Origin: Micrasema longulum
Taxonomy: Eukaryota > Arthropoda > Insecta > Trichoptera > Brachycentridae
NCBI GenBank assembly: GCA_022494885.1
Contig: JAGVSM010005047.1
Coordinates: forward strand, 62,001 to 126,000
Reading direction: 5' to 3'
DNA: 64,000 nt
The notes under the pieces are model-generated. The model was given only the letters and a program-made list of their open reading frames with translations, searched no databases and was not told the origin of the DNA. Of the stretch, positions 42,491-52,749 are shown piece after piece (position 1 is the first letter of the stretch; every line of letters begins with the position of its first letter). The translations under genes were made by a program, and so were the position numbers.

Positions 42491-42616
42491 AAAGATAACT
42501 CTGAAGCTAATATCGGTATACAAAATTAATTATTAATATAATATTTTTTTCTTAACATCCTCATTTACATTTGCGGAAAATTCGATTTTATTTACTAAAC
42601 CGTTGAAGATATCTTT

Positions 42617-42650
42617 ATTAACTTCCCATTATAAAAGGGGCCCTGGGCCC
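42617..42650 (-). mobile_element. Isolated MITE C end
   Basis: GTTAACTTCCCATT region (TTAACTTCCCATTATAAAAG) followed by GGGGCCCTGGGCCCTG matches the TIR of 34646-34896. The partner end is not present nearby. Confidence 0.5.
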
Positions 42651-43159
42651 TGCGCCCAGATTTAACGGTAGTATACCCATGCCATTTTATATGGATAGCG
42701 TAAAATCATATTTTCTTTAGGAAAATTGGAATAGTTCAATGAATTTTCATGATATGATTACTGCTTCTTCTTAGATAATTCGTGTTAAAAAATCAAATAA
42801 ATAATAATTCAATATTATTCATAATGATACCTGAAATTTTATGTTCTGGCCAAATATTATTATTCTTAGAGGTGGGGTTCAGTGCTATTTAGACCTGTGA
42901 ATATTTCTCGCCCTCGAAGCCTAGGTCTATAAAGAGCCTGGCTGCTGTGTGGAAGACGAGAGTTTACATTTTGCTAAATCTCCCCCTCCAAGCCTAGATC
43001 CGTAAAGTATCGGGCTATTAGGTAAGGGGCGAGAGAGCTCTTTAACATCCTCAGGTTTAACCAGTGGTCCCCAGAGGATGAGGCTCCTTTTATGATGTAA
43101 AGCATCACATTCACATATAATGTGTATATGTATTTCCTTATGGCCATATATAGCATTGT

Positions 43160-43640
43160 TGCAATATTTTGACTTTGTCCAAATATTTGTAGACAAAAGA
43201 CTGGATTTAACCCCCTAGGGAGTCATTAATATTAACAAATTACAACAGGGATTAAGAACATTTTGGAGAAGGTAATATGGAAGTCTAGGCATTAACAGGG
43301 CTTGTGACCTGTCATTGGCTGGTTTAAGTGGCCACTTTACATACTGTGTAACATTCACCTACATTTTGCCTACGTTTAACACCCATATTTCTTCAATTCT
43401 TCCATCTGTTGCTTTGAGTGAAGTTTAAGAGCTGAAAATTTTATTGTTGTGAAGAGATTTATCTAATCGAATCATTTCACATACTAGGCAACGCCTGATA
43501 ACAATTTTTCCTATTTTACACAGTGTGCAAAGTGGCCATTTAAACCAGCCAATGAATGTCATAAGCCCTGTAAATGCCTAGACTTCCATATCCGTTCTCT
43601 AAAATGTTCTCCATCTCTGTTGTAATTTGCTAATATATGA
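43160..43640. repeat. Repeat A head-to-head pair
   Basis: A + strand copy (43240-43500, with the CCCCCTAGGG flank at 43210) continues to AGGCAACGCCTGATAACAAT and is joined at about 43505 to a - strand copy ending CCATCTCTGTTGTAATTTGC at 43631. The ends ACAAATTACAACAGGGA and its complement make this look like a roughly 400-bp TIR element of about 130-bp arms. Confidence 0.75.
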
Positions 43641-43699
43641 CATTGTTAATAGTTAACAGTAAAATACATTGCAACCTAAATTCAGTCATATCACTCTAC

Positions 43700-44195
43700 T
43701 ACTTCGGGAATCGCACTGGCTACGTTTTCCACAGAGGGTGGAATACAAACTCTGTTGGCTTATGTATAGTTAACTGCACAACTCTGCTCCAGAATATCTA
43801 AGGGAACTCTGCATTCCAGATGAACTAGCTGACAGACGTCTTACGCTTAGATCAGCTACATCTACGTCGAAAGGAAAAGTTATTATACCTCTACGAAAAC
43901 AGCGCACTAAATTCGGCAAACGTGCATTTGCGGTCGCAGGCCCTACGGTATGGAATGCTCTCCCAGCAGAAGTCCGAAACTGTGAGAGTGAAGTGATGTT
44001 TCGGAAGAAACTTAAAACCCACTTGTTCTCTAAATCATTTGAATAAATTCTTAGTATGTAGTAACAAAGTACATTATTTTTCTTAGATTAAAAAGCTAAA
44101 ATAAAATTTATATAATCACTTTGTAAAGCGCCCTCGAGGTATTATATTACGAAAATGGCGCTATATAAGTTATCCATAATTATTATTAATTATTA
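43700..44195 (+). pseudogene. L2/CR1-like LINE C-terminus with 3' end
   Basis: Frames read HWLRFPQRVEYKLCWLMY, SAPEYLRELCIPDELADRRL, RTKFGKRAFAVAGPTVWNAL and CESEVMFRKKLKTHLFSKSF, then a stop at 44044. The 3' flank TTGTAAAGCGCCCTCGAGGT and AATGGCGCTATATAAGTTAT is the characteristic end of this LINE group. It lacks the catalytic RT region, so it is a 5'-truncated copy. Confidence 0.8.
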
Positions 44196-44794
44196 ACCGT
44201 GAAGTGCATACGAGTATTTAGTAAGTGTATGGATGGCGATGGATACTCCAGTACACTTTGATCAGGCGCCAAATTGGAGCAGAGTTCCAGCCAACTGAGA
44301 TAGCTTTTGGCTTACTATGCGCTGCAATTTGGCCTCAAACCACATGGCTTTTCATAGACAAACATTCTGCTTAATTTTGAGTTTACTAAACTATGGACGC
44401 TCTTTGACCCCGTCTGTGTACGACTCACGATGATCGAATAAATTCATTAAATTATTAGGGAATTACTTATAATTTTTATTACTTTTTTTTCTTTTATTGA
44501 GGAAACAAACAGTACAATTACATAGTTTTATAGTGTATACAGTTAGACTCAACTCTAATGGACCAGTGAAGTTTCCATATTAGGTGTATTATCGTTATAT
44601 CTAATCTTAATTCTATGATCTAAGGTTATCAATTAACTATTTTTATCTTTTCAAGTGCAAAATGAAGGAAAAAAACATAAATGAAAGTAGTAGTTTGAAA
44701 AAGTTATTTTTATAAGTTTGTACAACTACTACTAACGTATTTACATAAATGGACATAATATATAAGTATTTAAAAAGTAATAATTAACATATTA

Positions 44795-45050
44795 TAACAG
44801 AGATGAAGAACATTTAAGAGAAGGTAATTTAGAAGTCTAGGCATCTACATGGCTTATGACCTGTCAATGGCGGGTTTAAGTGTCAATGGCGGGTTTAAAT
44901 TCACCATTCTGCCCATATTTGAACATCTATATTCCTTCAATTCTTTCATCTGTTGATGTTTGTGAATTTAAAGAGCTAAGCTTAAACCTTTATTTATGCG
45001 GGTGATATTCATGTAATTGAATTATTTCACCTACATACTAGACAACGCCT
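44795..45050 (+). repeat. Repeat A copy with local duplication
   Basis: Usual blocks from ACAGAGATGAAGAACATTTA to ACTAGACAACGCCTGAAAAA. GTCAATGGCGGGTTTAA is present twice in tandem (near 44862 and 44882), replacing the TGGCCACTTTACACAC block. Confidence 0.7.
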
Positions 45051-45361
45051 GAAAAAAAAAATACACGAATAAGTTCTCCCTGTTTCCCAACTTCAGTTAT
45101 CTTAGCCTTTTTTACACCGGACAGTATTACAGCCAATTTCATCGTGAATCTCCACCACTAGACTTGAAGTTTTAGTTATAAAGGTGCTAAACTTGCTTTG
45201 TTTCTTTGTTGTTCTCAATATGTGTTTTTTTCTAAATGCTAATATTATTTATGTCCCGAATTGAATTGTTGTAACTCCTGGGAATGTAATTCAACGGATT
45301 ATAATTGTAAAATACTTTGTGTTGTATGATTTATAAATAAAAAATAAAAATAAATAAATTA

Positions 45362-45602
45362 TTTTGATGTTGAAGATAAAGAACGGTCTTGCGCGTTGAA
45401 AAAGTTTGAAAGACAAATAATTGAAAGCATTACTCGATGAATACCCATGTCAGACGCAAAATGAACTTTGCGAATCATTAGGAGTTGAACAAACAACAGT
45501 TGCCAAACGTTTAAAATCATTAGGAATTATTCAAAAGCACGGCAATTGGGTGCCGTACGAATTGAAGCCGAGAGACGTCGGACAAAAACAGCGAGTACTT
45601 AT
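45362..45602 (+). pseudogene. mariner transposase N-terminal fragment
   Basis: Frame reads FDVEDKERSCALKKFE, a stop, then LKALLDEYPCQTQNELCESL, VAKRLKSLGIIQKHGNWVPY and ELKPRDV. This matches the second helix-turn-helix and the WVPYEL linker motif of mariner transposases. About 80 of roughly 345 residues are present; the DD34D catalytic domain, the first HTH and both TIRs are missing. It follows a retroelement-like A-rich tail at 45340-45360. Confidence 0.85.
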
Positions 45603-45617
45603 TTAAGTCCCCAATAT

Positions 45618-45760
45618 TAAAATTTTGGTAGCCATTTTAAACGAGTTGCAAATAACCCACTAATAAAAAAATGGAAATCAAGTTGCGGCAGAGTGGGTTT
45701 CGTACCACGGGCATCTGGTCGGTGAGTCCGCGACAGCTAACTACGGGGCTACAACCCGGT
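45618..45760 (-). mobile_element. SINE-2 copy
   Basis: Minus strand: GGGTTGTAGCCCCGTAGTTA, CGGACTCACCGACCAGATGC, GGTACGAAACC (decayed B box), CTTGATTTCCATTTTTTTAT and GGGTTATTTGCAACTCGTTT. Confidence 0.75.
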
Positions 45761-45771
45761 TGGAAATTGAT

Positions 45772-46165
45772 AATGAGGAAGTTCAGCCCTACGAGAAATT
45801 GGATTTTAAAAATTTTCTTGTTAATTAGAGCATTAAATTGTACACCAAAGTTTCTTGAAAATGCATGGGAAAAATAAAAATCACAAAAAATAACTACTTT
45901 GCATGACGCCACTAGTTCTTCTGAATCAACAAATAATAAGATAGTTGTGATAGGTTTCCGGTTTACGGTAATTCAACTGACGAATCAGCAGAACTCATCA
46001 AGAAGAAGGGGAAGAGAACTTGAGACGTCGCACGCGAAGTATTTTCAAAAATACAAAACTTTACAAAATCATAGCACTGAAAATACTATACATAAATATT
46101 AAATTCAATAGCTTAGTTTAATAGTCTATTAACAAATAAAAAAAATAAAAAAACACTGGACTTCC
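45772..46165 (-). mobile_element. MITE B copy, both ends present
   Basis: AATGAGGAAGTTCAGCCCTA at the left and AACACTGGACTTCC at the right, with TAGAGCATTAAATTGTACAC, GATAGTTGTGATAGGTTTCC and GACGTCGCACGCGAAG inside. At about 394 bp it has the family length. Confidence 0.75.
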
Positions 46166-46199
46166 AAAAATTTTCTAACTGGCACATTTTTCTATTTTC

Positions 46200-46890
46200 A
46201 TTTTCTAAAACAAGAAAGTGTATATTGTGATGTAGTACACAGTACACAGTACACACTCAGTAGGTATTATGTCTGATTAAGGACGGGTTCTATGCGTTAC
46301 CAATGCGATGCTGTTCGCTTCCTGTTCTGATTAGAATTCCGGTTGCCATATTGCGCTATCGAGTGAAGCAATCCCGTTAGAAATTAGTTGAAAGTGTGAA
46401 AAGAGATGCTTCTTTTCCTTTTCCGGCTAAAATGATATCAATGTGATCTAGAAAAAGTACAACACGCAGACGTGTCGATAATTTTTATTTTCCATTTCAT
46501 ACGATCATAAAAATCCAAACGGCGGCATTCTAAAATTACATACGCAGTGCAGTATTGACATTATTAATCACTAGCTTTTACCTATGGATTCGCTCACGTC
46601 GTGTTCGGGAGAAATTACTTAGGTAATTAATTAGTTTAATCGTTTAGTAGCATTGAAATTTATTTTTTTAATTGGGAAAAAAACTACAGTTTTTATTCCA
46701 TACATAAAATAAGAAAATATAGAAACTAAAATTGTTAAAACAGTCGAAATAAATGTTCCACAGTGATGTAAGCTGTTGATTAATTACATTATAGGTATCA
46801 AAATAAAAGCTTAAAAATTGAGAAACATTAGGAATTTAAAAGTTGCAAACAAAAAAATAAAATTGAAATAGTAATAATAATAAAGTAAGA
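46200..46890. other. No recognised feature
   Basis: AT-rich with a (GTACACA) short repetition near 46235-46255. No gene recognised. Confidence 0.4.
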
Positions 46891-46894
46891 AAAA

Positions 46895-47190
46895 AAAATT
46901 GTTGCAACAGAGAGGGAAAACATTTTTGAGAAGGGAATCTGGAAGTCTAGGAATTTACAGGGCTAATTTACCTGTCATTGGCTGGTTTAAGTGGCCACTT
47001 CACACACTGAAACCATTCACCATTCTGTCTATCTTTGAATATCCACATTTCCTCAACTCTTCCACCTGTCGACTTTTGTTGTGGTTGGTTCAAAACATTA
47101 TTAAATTACTTCAACAATGTTTTGAACTATCTTTGAAGAAGTATAAAAATTGTTTTTTTTTTTTTCAGGCGTTGCCTAATAGGTGAGTTG
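46895..47190 (+). repeat. Repeat A copy
   Basis: From GTTGCAACAGAGAGGGAAAA through GGCTGGTTTAAGTGGCCACT to CAGGCGTTGCCTAATAGGTG. The middle (ACACTGAAACCATTCACC) has small changes. Confidence 0.7.
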
Positions 47191-47199
47191 ATTCAGCCG

Positions 47200-47885
47200 G
47201 ATGAATCTCACCCATAAAAAGTACGATGATAGAATCATAGCAAACATCTAGAATAAATTTTCCAAAAAAACATCCCATATTGATTTTAAAACTGACCAAA
47301 GGTCTGAAGAGATGTTACCATGATTTTTTTTCAATCCAAAAATGTGATAAATCACATGCGACATGAGATTTTGGGCATGGTTTTTACAAAAATTCTATTC
47401 GAGTTTAATAAAAAACAGTTCTTAATGGTTAACGTCGATATATCACTTCTTTCCTGGCAATCGCACGGGTAATTGACCGGATAAAACTGACCATTACAGA
47501 AACTGAAGTTCGTAAGTAGTTAAGTACAACCGTGGCACGAACAAACTTTTCCCCTTTCTCAGAATCTTGCATCATTTCATCTGACAGCCGAACTGAAGCG
47601 AACGATTTGAACACAATTGCGCGTAAAATGAAAAAGTGAAAACTTTAATTGCTGGGGAGGATAGTTATCTAAAATATTTTAATAAAACAAAACGTGTAAA
47701 TCGATGTTAGTAATACGTAATACTCAAAGTCAAATTTTATTGTATATGCATGTAATGTTATAATGATCGCGTTGGCGGATTAATTAATTACCTACCATGA
47801 ACCTTTATTGTGTATTTGGGCATTACTATTGATATATTTTTCAAATGGGATAAACATAATACTAAAATATGTAAAAGATTAAGGA
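47200..47885. other. No recognised feature
   Basis: No gene or repeat match. Confidence 0.4.
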
Positions 47886-47889
47886 CAGT

Positions 47890-48704
47890 TATACTGACGT
47901 CATAAGAAAGAAGGACGCATCTAACATTTTTTTTGAAAATGAGTTAAATACATATTCGGAATCAGGTAAAAAATACGCATCTACTAAATGAATCGGGTTG
48001 TGGTCCTGTGGCTAGTGTCTCGGACTCACGGACCAATGGTCCGTGGTTCGAATCCCACTCTACTCCAACTTTGTTTCCATTTTCTATTAGTGAGTTATTT
48101 ACAACTCGTTGAAAATGGCCCTAAAAATGAAATATTTGGTAAATCATAAGAATGCAATTATTTCTTTAAAAAAAATAAAAAATTACATCCTCCTAAAATA
48201 ACCACAACTATATTATTTTCTCTAATAAATGAGACTAAACTGCAAAAAGTCTTTAAGATTACTAAATATAAATTCTGTTCTGACTTATATAATTATTAAA
48301 GACTGATTAAAATACTTGTTTTTTCTTCCATTCCGTTTTAAAAGAATAGAATCAATTGGCATATTAACACTTAAAAAGAAAGACGTTTACTTAATTACTA
48401 AATAAAAAGGGCGTTTCTAGCTAGAAACGTCTTTTCATTGAAGTAAAACATATTTTCTTGTATTTTTTTTTACTAAAAAAAACATGAAAATGTTAATTTT
48501 TAAATACATAACGTAAAATTTATTGAAATTAATATATATATTCCGTTAGGGCAAACCATAATACATACTGTCGCATAATAATTTACTTAATTTTTGTAGT
48601 ATTTTTCACACAGCGAATTTTTCAATCTCCGAGTTACAAAATATTTATTTTCTCCGTTTTTTGTTTTATATAGAAACGTCCTTCTTTCTTATGACGGCAG
48701 TATA
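47890..48704. mobile_element. 815-bp TIR element containing SINE-2
   Basis: Left end TATACTGACGTCATAAGAAA continuing GAAGGACG; the right end is its complement (CGTCCTTCTTTCTTATGACG then GCAGTATA). The ends match over about 28 bp with one or two changes. A SINE-2 copy lies inside at 47995-48165, and a small palindrome (GTTTCTAGCTAGAAAC) at 48413-48428. No transposase remains. A TA duplication would suit a Tc1/mariner-type MITE, but this is not certain. Confidence 0.7.
47995..48165 (+). mobile_element. SINE-2, best-preserved copy
   Basis: GGTTGTGGTCCTGTGGCTAG (A-box region), GTCTCGGACTCACGGACC, GGTTCGAATCC (B box), CTTTGTTTCCATTTTC, AGTGAGTTATTTACAACTCG and TGAAATATTTGGTAAATCA. Length is about 170 bp. 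Confidence 0.8.
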
Positions 48705-48784
48705 GGCAGCATGTTTAGAATAAAATATTTTGTTCCAATATAAACATTAAGACTTATTTATCAATCATTAACGGAATTATTTAT

Positions 48785-49205
48785 TAGGTATGATATTACC
48801 AGTTGGGGCCCTTCTTGTAAAACCAACATAAAAAATTCAATTTTTACAAAACTCGGCTCTAAAATTAATCAACAGATCAGCTAGAACTGATAAGGAAGAG
48901 GTAGGTAAGCTTTTTAAAAAACAAGGGTGCCTGTCCGTAAATGCTATTCTATCGCTCAAATTTGTTTCTAGATATCCGTTTGATAGTACCTACCAGAAAA
49001 GGTATATACATAATACATGGCTAGCACAACGTGAAGGCTTGTCAGTACCGAGGTTTTTAAACAAGTATGGCCAAAGAACACTCCATTATACAATTCCTAA
49101 AATGTTCAATAAGATTCCTAAGCAGATTTTAAAAGAAAATGTTTACAAAACTTTTAAGAAAAAAATAGTTCAATGGCTAATATGTAACAAAGCTTTATTT
49201 TGATT
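48785..49205 (+). pseudogene. CR1/Jockey-like LINE C-terminal fragment
   Basis: Starts with YDITSWGPSCKTN (the Y...WG region), then after frameshifts LSVNAILSLKFVSRYPFD, NTWLAQREGLSVPRFLNKYG and QRTLHYTIPKMFNKIPKQIL, ending KKKIVQWLICNKALF and a stop. This is a normal ORF2 terminus. The RT catalytic core is absent. Confidence 0.75.
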
Positions 49206-49329
49206 ATTATTTTATGTTAACTGTCAACTATTTAAATTTTTGTAAATATATTGTTCGTGAAAAATACGTTTGCTTTTAGTTCTTAATAATGTTTATGATT
49301 TTACTTTTTAAATTGATATAAATCTTACA

Positions 49330-49985
49330 TTGATAAAATTTTACATCTTAGTAAATGGAGAACTAATTGAAAAGATTGATAGTTATATATACTTAGGACA
49401 TGAAATAAAGCTCGGCAAAGATAATCAAGAGGTAGAAATAGAAAGAAGGCGAGGTTTAGCATGGGCCGCCTTTGGTAAGCTCTCATTTATCCTAAAATCT
49501 CCGAAGTATTCACATTACTTAAAGAAGAAACTTTTTGATGCTTGTGTTCTCCCTGTACTGACATATGGCTGTGAAACTTTTGTGTTCACGAAAAAAAAAT
49601 TACACAAATTATCAGTGACACAGAGAGCCATGGAAAGGAGAATGCTGGGTATTTCGTTGAGAGACAGAAAAACCAATACATGGATTAGAGCGAGAACAAA
49701 GATCACCGATGTGGTCCATGGGGCTGCCAACCAGAAATGGAGCTGGGCTGGTCATATAGCCAGAATCACAGACTCTAGATGGACCAAAAAAGTCCTGGAA
49801 TGGCGACCCAGAACGGGTAGAAGAAGTGTCGGCAGGCCTCAGACAAGGTGGTCTGATGACATAAGATGAGTTTTGCAGGAAGTGGTTGGATGCGGCTGGC
49901 TCAGGATAGGGAAATATGGAGACTAAAGGGGGAGGCCTATGTTCAACATTGGACAAAAGACGGCTGATGATGATGATGATGATGA
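49330..49985 (+). pseudogene. RTE-type LINE C-terminus and 3' end
   Basis: The frame reads DSYIYLGHEIKLGKDNQEVE, RRRGLAWAAFGKLSFILKS, CVLPVLTYGCETFVFTKKKL, SWAGHIARITDSRWTKKVLE and RRSVGRPQTRWSDDIR. A frameshift near 49864 moves to a second frame with SFAGSGWMRLAQDREIWRLK and GEAYVQHWTKDG before a stop at 49965. A (TGA)n run follows, the usual short-tandem 3' end of RTE elements. The catalytic RT core is upstream and missing. About 215 residues of C-terminus are kept. Confidence 0.85.
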
Positions 49986-50299
49986 ATTGATATAATTTCT
50001 TTAACTTTTTTCTTTGTAAAAATAAGAAACCTGCTGACAAGCCGGTTTCGCAGTTTAGTGGGTTTCATTATTTTTTCTTTTATATTTTCTGTTCATGTTT
50101 ACCTTCTTAAATAAATAAATACATACTTGTATTAGTAGCATTTTTTTTTTTTTTTTCTAAATTCATTTCGCATGTTTTTATCTCCCTGTTGTTAAATCTA
50201 CACTAAAAAAATCCAATAAATCTTTACAAAAAATTCATTAAAATTGCCATCTCAATGCCCTTTTAAAAATACGGGATATTCAATAAATATATTTTTATC

Positions 50300-50530
50300 G
50301 CGATTCAAACAAGCACCTGTAAAGTATCGAGGGAATTCACACTGCAATAAATTCGAAGCTCTCTCCTTAAGTGCATGTTGCGTCCAGCTCAGCTATGTGT
50401 GCATTATGTGTATGCACCTTTACCAACAGCGCCTAATAGCAGTACTTAGCGTGCCCGAGGGATCCAATTTATATCCCATCTGCAGCGTTTACACTTTGCA
50501 CAGTCGGACACAGAAGGGACAGAAGACGTA
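50300..50530. other. GC-richer unassigned block upstream of the srGAP exon
   Basis: This stretch (for example GCATGTTGCGTCCAGCTCAG and GTGCCCGAGGGATCC) stands out from its AT-rich surroundings and is not a repeat seen elsewhere here. It lies about 0.7-0.9 kb before the exon. The open frame has no recognisable domain. Confidence 0.3.
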
Positions 50531-51231
50531 ATTAATGGAAATAGGCTGTGAAACTACAATAAGCTTCATTCAGTAGCCATATAAAAATAAGAAAATGTAC
50601 GACAATACGTCGTACAAATAATGAAGTTGTGTTTGTGATCTCTAATAATAAAGCAACTCGATAAATATTAGGAAAACGTTCTCTCCTTTTTATTTTGCCC
50701 TTATTTGCTGCATAGTTGATGGTGATATTGTGTAATTATGATGTTAATATAAAAAAATATATTTTTTGAATCAAATAGACAATATGTTAAATTTTTGGCG
50801 GGTTTCTCTAAAGAATTTAAAAGCAAATGTAACTGAAGTTAGACTTTTATTTGGATTCATTTTGTAAGTTTAAATTATGCGTTGACCTTAGATTTGAAGA
50901 AATATGCCGTTTGGGAAGTTTTGGTGCGCTAGACCGAATACATTTATAAAATATGGTCATCGATTGTGTGCAGAAGAATTCAGCATTCTTGGACATAAGA
51001 ATCTGGAAAAAAATAATTGGATGCAGGGTCGAGGGGAGATGTTTCTCGGATATTAACAGGATCTTACATTAAAGCTAGAGATGATAATGATGAGACCAAA
51101 TAAAACACTGTTTTTCAGGTTTTAAGTTGATACGAATGTCCGTAATCAGCACTGCTGCCCTGATTTGAGATCATGTTAGCCATCACCAGAAAGATCCGTA
51201 ATTTTCTAATACATTTTCCTCTCTCTTCCAG

Positions 51232-51415
51232 ATATTCGCGCTCAGCTCAACGAGCAGCTGCGATGGCTGGACGCGCGCGTGGAAGCTCAAGTGGCGTTGG
51301 CTGCCGAACTTCAGGAGTTCTTCAGGAGGCGGGCGGAGGTGGAGTTGGACTACAGCCGCGGGCTGGACAAGTTGGCCAAAGGGCTGCAGCTGCGACATAA
51401 GGAACAGAGGAACAA
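51232..51415 (+). CDS. srGAP: srGAP-like F-BAR domain exon (internal exon, partial gene)
   Basis: The exon encodes about 60 residues: IRAQLNEQLRWLDARVEAQV, ALAAELQEFFRRRAEVELDY, SRGLDKLAKGLQLRHKEQRN. In srGAP proteins the N-terminal F-BAR domain has the same text pattern (EIR.QL.EQ...L, LLQ.LQ.FFR..AE.E..YSR.L.KLA). srGAPs bend membranes through F-BAR and inactivate Rho-family GTPases downstream of Slit-Robo signalling. The acceptor is TTTTCCTCTCTCTTCCAG before 51232 and the donor is GTCAGT after 51415, a somewhat weak but acceptable GT site. The exon starts with two bases of a codon and ends with two, so the flanking intron phases are 1 and 2. GC-rich codon use contrasts with the surroundings. 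No other exon of the gene is recognised in the window. Confidence 0.85.
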
Positions 51416-51419
51416 GTCA

Positions 51420-51990
51420 GTATTTTTTTTATACTCGCAGACAAAGATAATAATATTATGTAGCTATGCAAAAAGGTCGCTCAGTAGCACTTTTGTCATG
51501 AATAGTTTAAACTACACAGCTCGAATGCGCGTCACCTTTATCTTTAGTTCTTGTTATAAGGGAGTCTTCATGGGGTGAAATAAATATGAAATCAAATATA
51601 GATATTAATAAATTAAAATAATAATAATTCATAATTCATTTAATCATTAAATCAAATGCAATTTTCCACTCTTACTTTCCTTCGATCATCCTTTACCACT
51701 CCTTATCAATTTCCTTCTTTTCCTTTCCACTATCTCCTTGTTTTGTCCATATTTATCTTATTTTAACATATAGTATATTTATTATTTATATAGTTTAAAC
51801 TTCAAGCCGTCGTCGCTTTATTACATTTATTATTTAGTGAATAGATATAATTGGATGGCAGGCCCTACTATGTATACATTTTATATAGTTTAAAAAAAAT
51901 AATAACCTGTACATCTGTTGGTATTCGAAATAAATAAAATACAATAAAATAAAATAAAATAAATTAAATAATGGTTTGATATTTTTACAT
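51420..51990. other. Intron sequence, no feature
   Basis: AT-rich after the donor. A run of AATAAAATAAAATAAATTAA at 51940-51970 may be a retroelement tail. Confidence 0.5.
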
Positions 51991-51994
51991 CCCT

Positions 51995-52745
51995 TTCTCA
52001 TTTAAAGAACAAGTTAAACCCCCTTCGGATATGTGTATCCACAATACAAAATGCAATGAAGGATATCAGCATCATGATGATAACTGCCTTTAAATAACTG
52101 GAAATAGTAGTATCAAATATTTAGGCATAATCATTGACCAAAATATAAAACAGAAAGAACAATTTAATCTTGTAAATATAACGATAAAGAAATGTAAAGT
52201 AATGTCTTATTTACTTTAGATAGTTTATACAACAAAAAAAAACTGAACAACTAATTAAACCTTAACTAATAAACAATTTACCTACGTACAAAAATAATTT
52301 CGAAAACAAAACATGGTTATTAAATCCAGACGCTTTCTGATGACACTCTACCTGTCTAAGACCATCGCCATCCCACGAAACGATGCGATATATCCAGCAT
52401 CCCTAATCTCTTTTGGCAACTCATTAAACATCTCAATTCCTTAATGGTACATATTGTTCTGAGTTGCCCGGATTCTTGTATTTGGAGTCTGAAACATTCA
52501 CCTTTCCCAGCCATGATTTTCGTTATTGCGCTAAACATTACTGAACATGTATTCGGGCAACAATTTATTTGTTATATTATCTATTGATAGATGAAAATCA
52601 ATTTACTTTGCATTAGTTCAATCTGTATTACAGTATGGAATAATCGTATGGGGTGGTGCTTTTAAAACAAATATTTCATGAGCCAGCCTCCAAAATAACA
52701 CTATTAACTCAGTTTAATACTAAATCGACTTTGTTTAGGACTTCG
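51995..52745 (+). pseudogene. Decayed LINE, interrupted by an antisense LINE piece
   Basis: Sense frames at 52100-52180 read IKYLGIIIDQNIK, and at 52600-52690 FALVQSVLQYGIIVWGGAFK, consecutive parts of a CR1/Jockey RT connection region. Between them, the minus strand at 52325-52540 encodes another LINE terminus (EMFNELPKEIRDAGYIASFR). Stops and frameshifts abound; both are dead. Confidence 0.6.
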
Positions 52746-52749
52746 TACC

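Noticed and set aside
51106..51125. TTTTTCAG|GTTTT before the srGAP exon as an alternative acceptor or ratchet point
   Set aside because: The downstream bases do not form a 5' splice site, and the frame upstream of 51232 has no F-BAR similarity.
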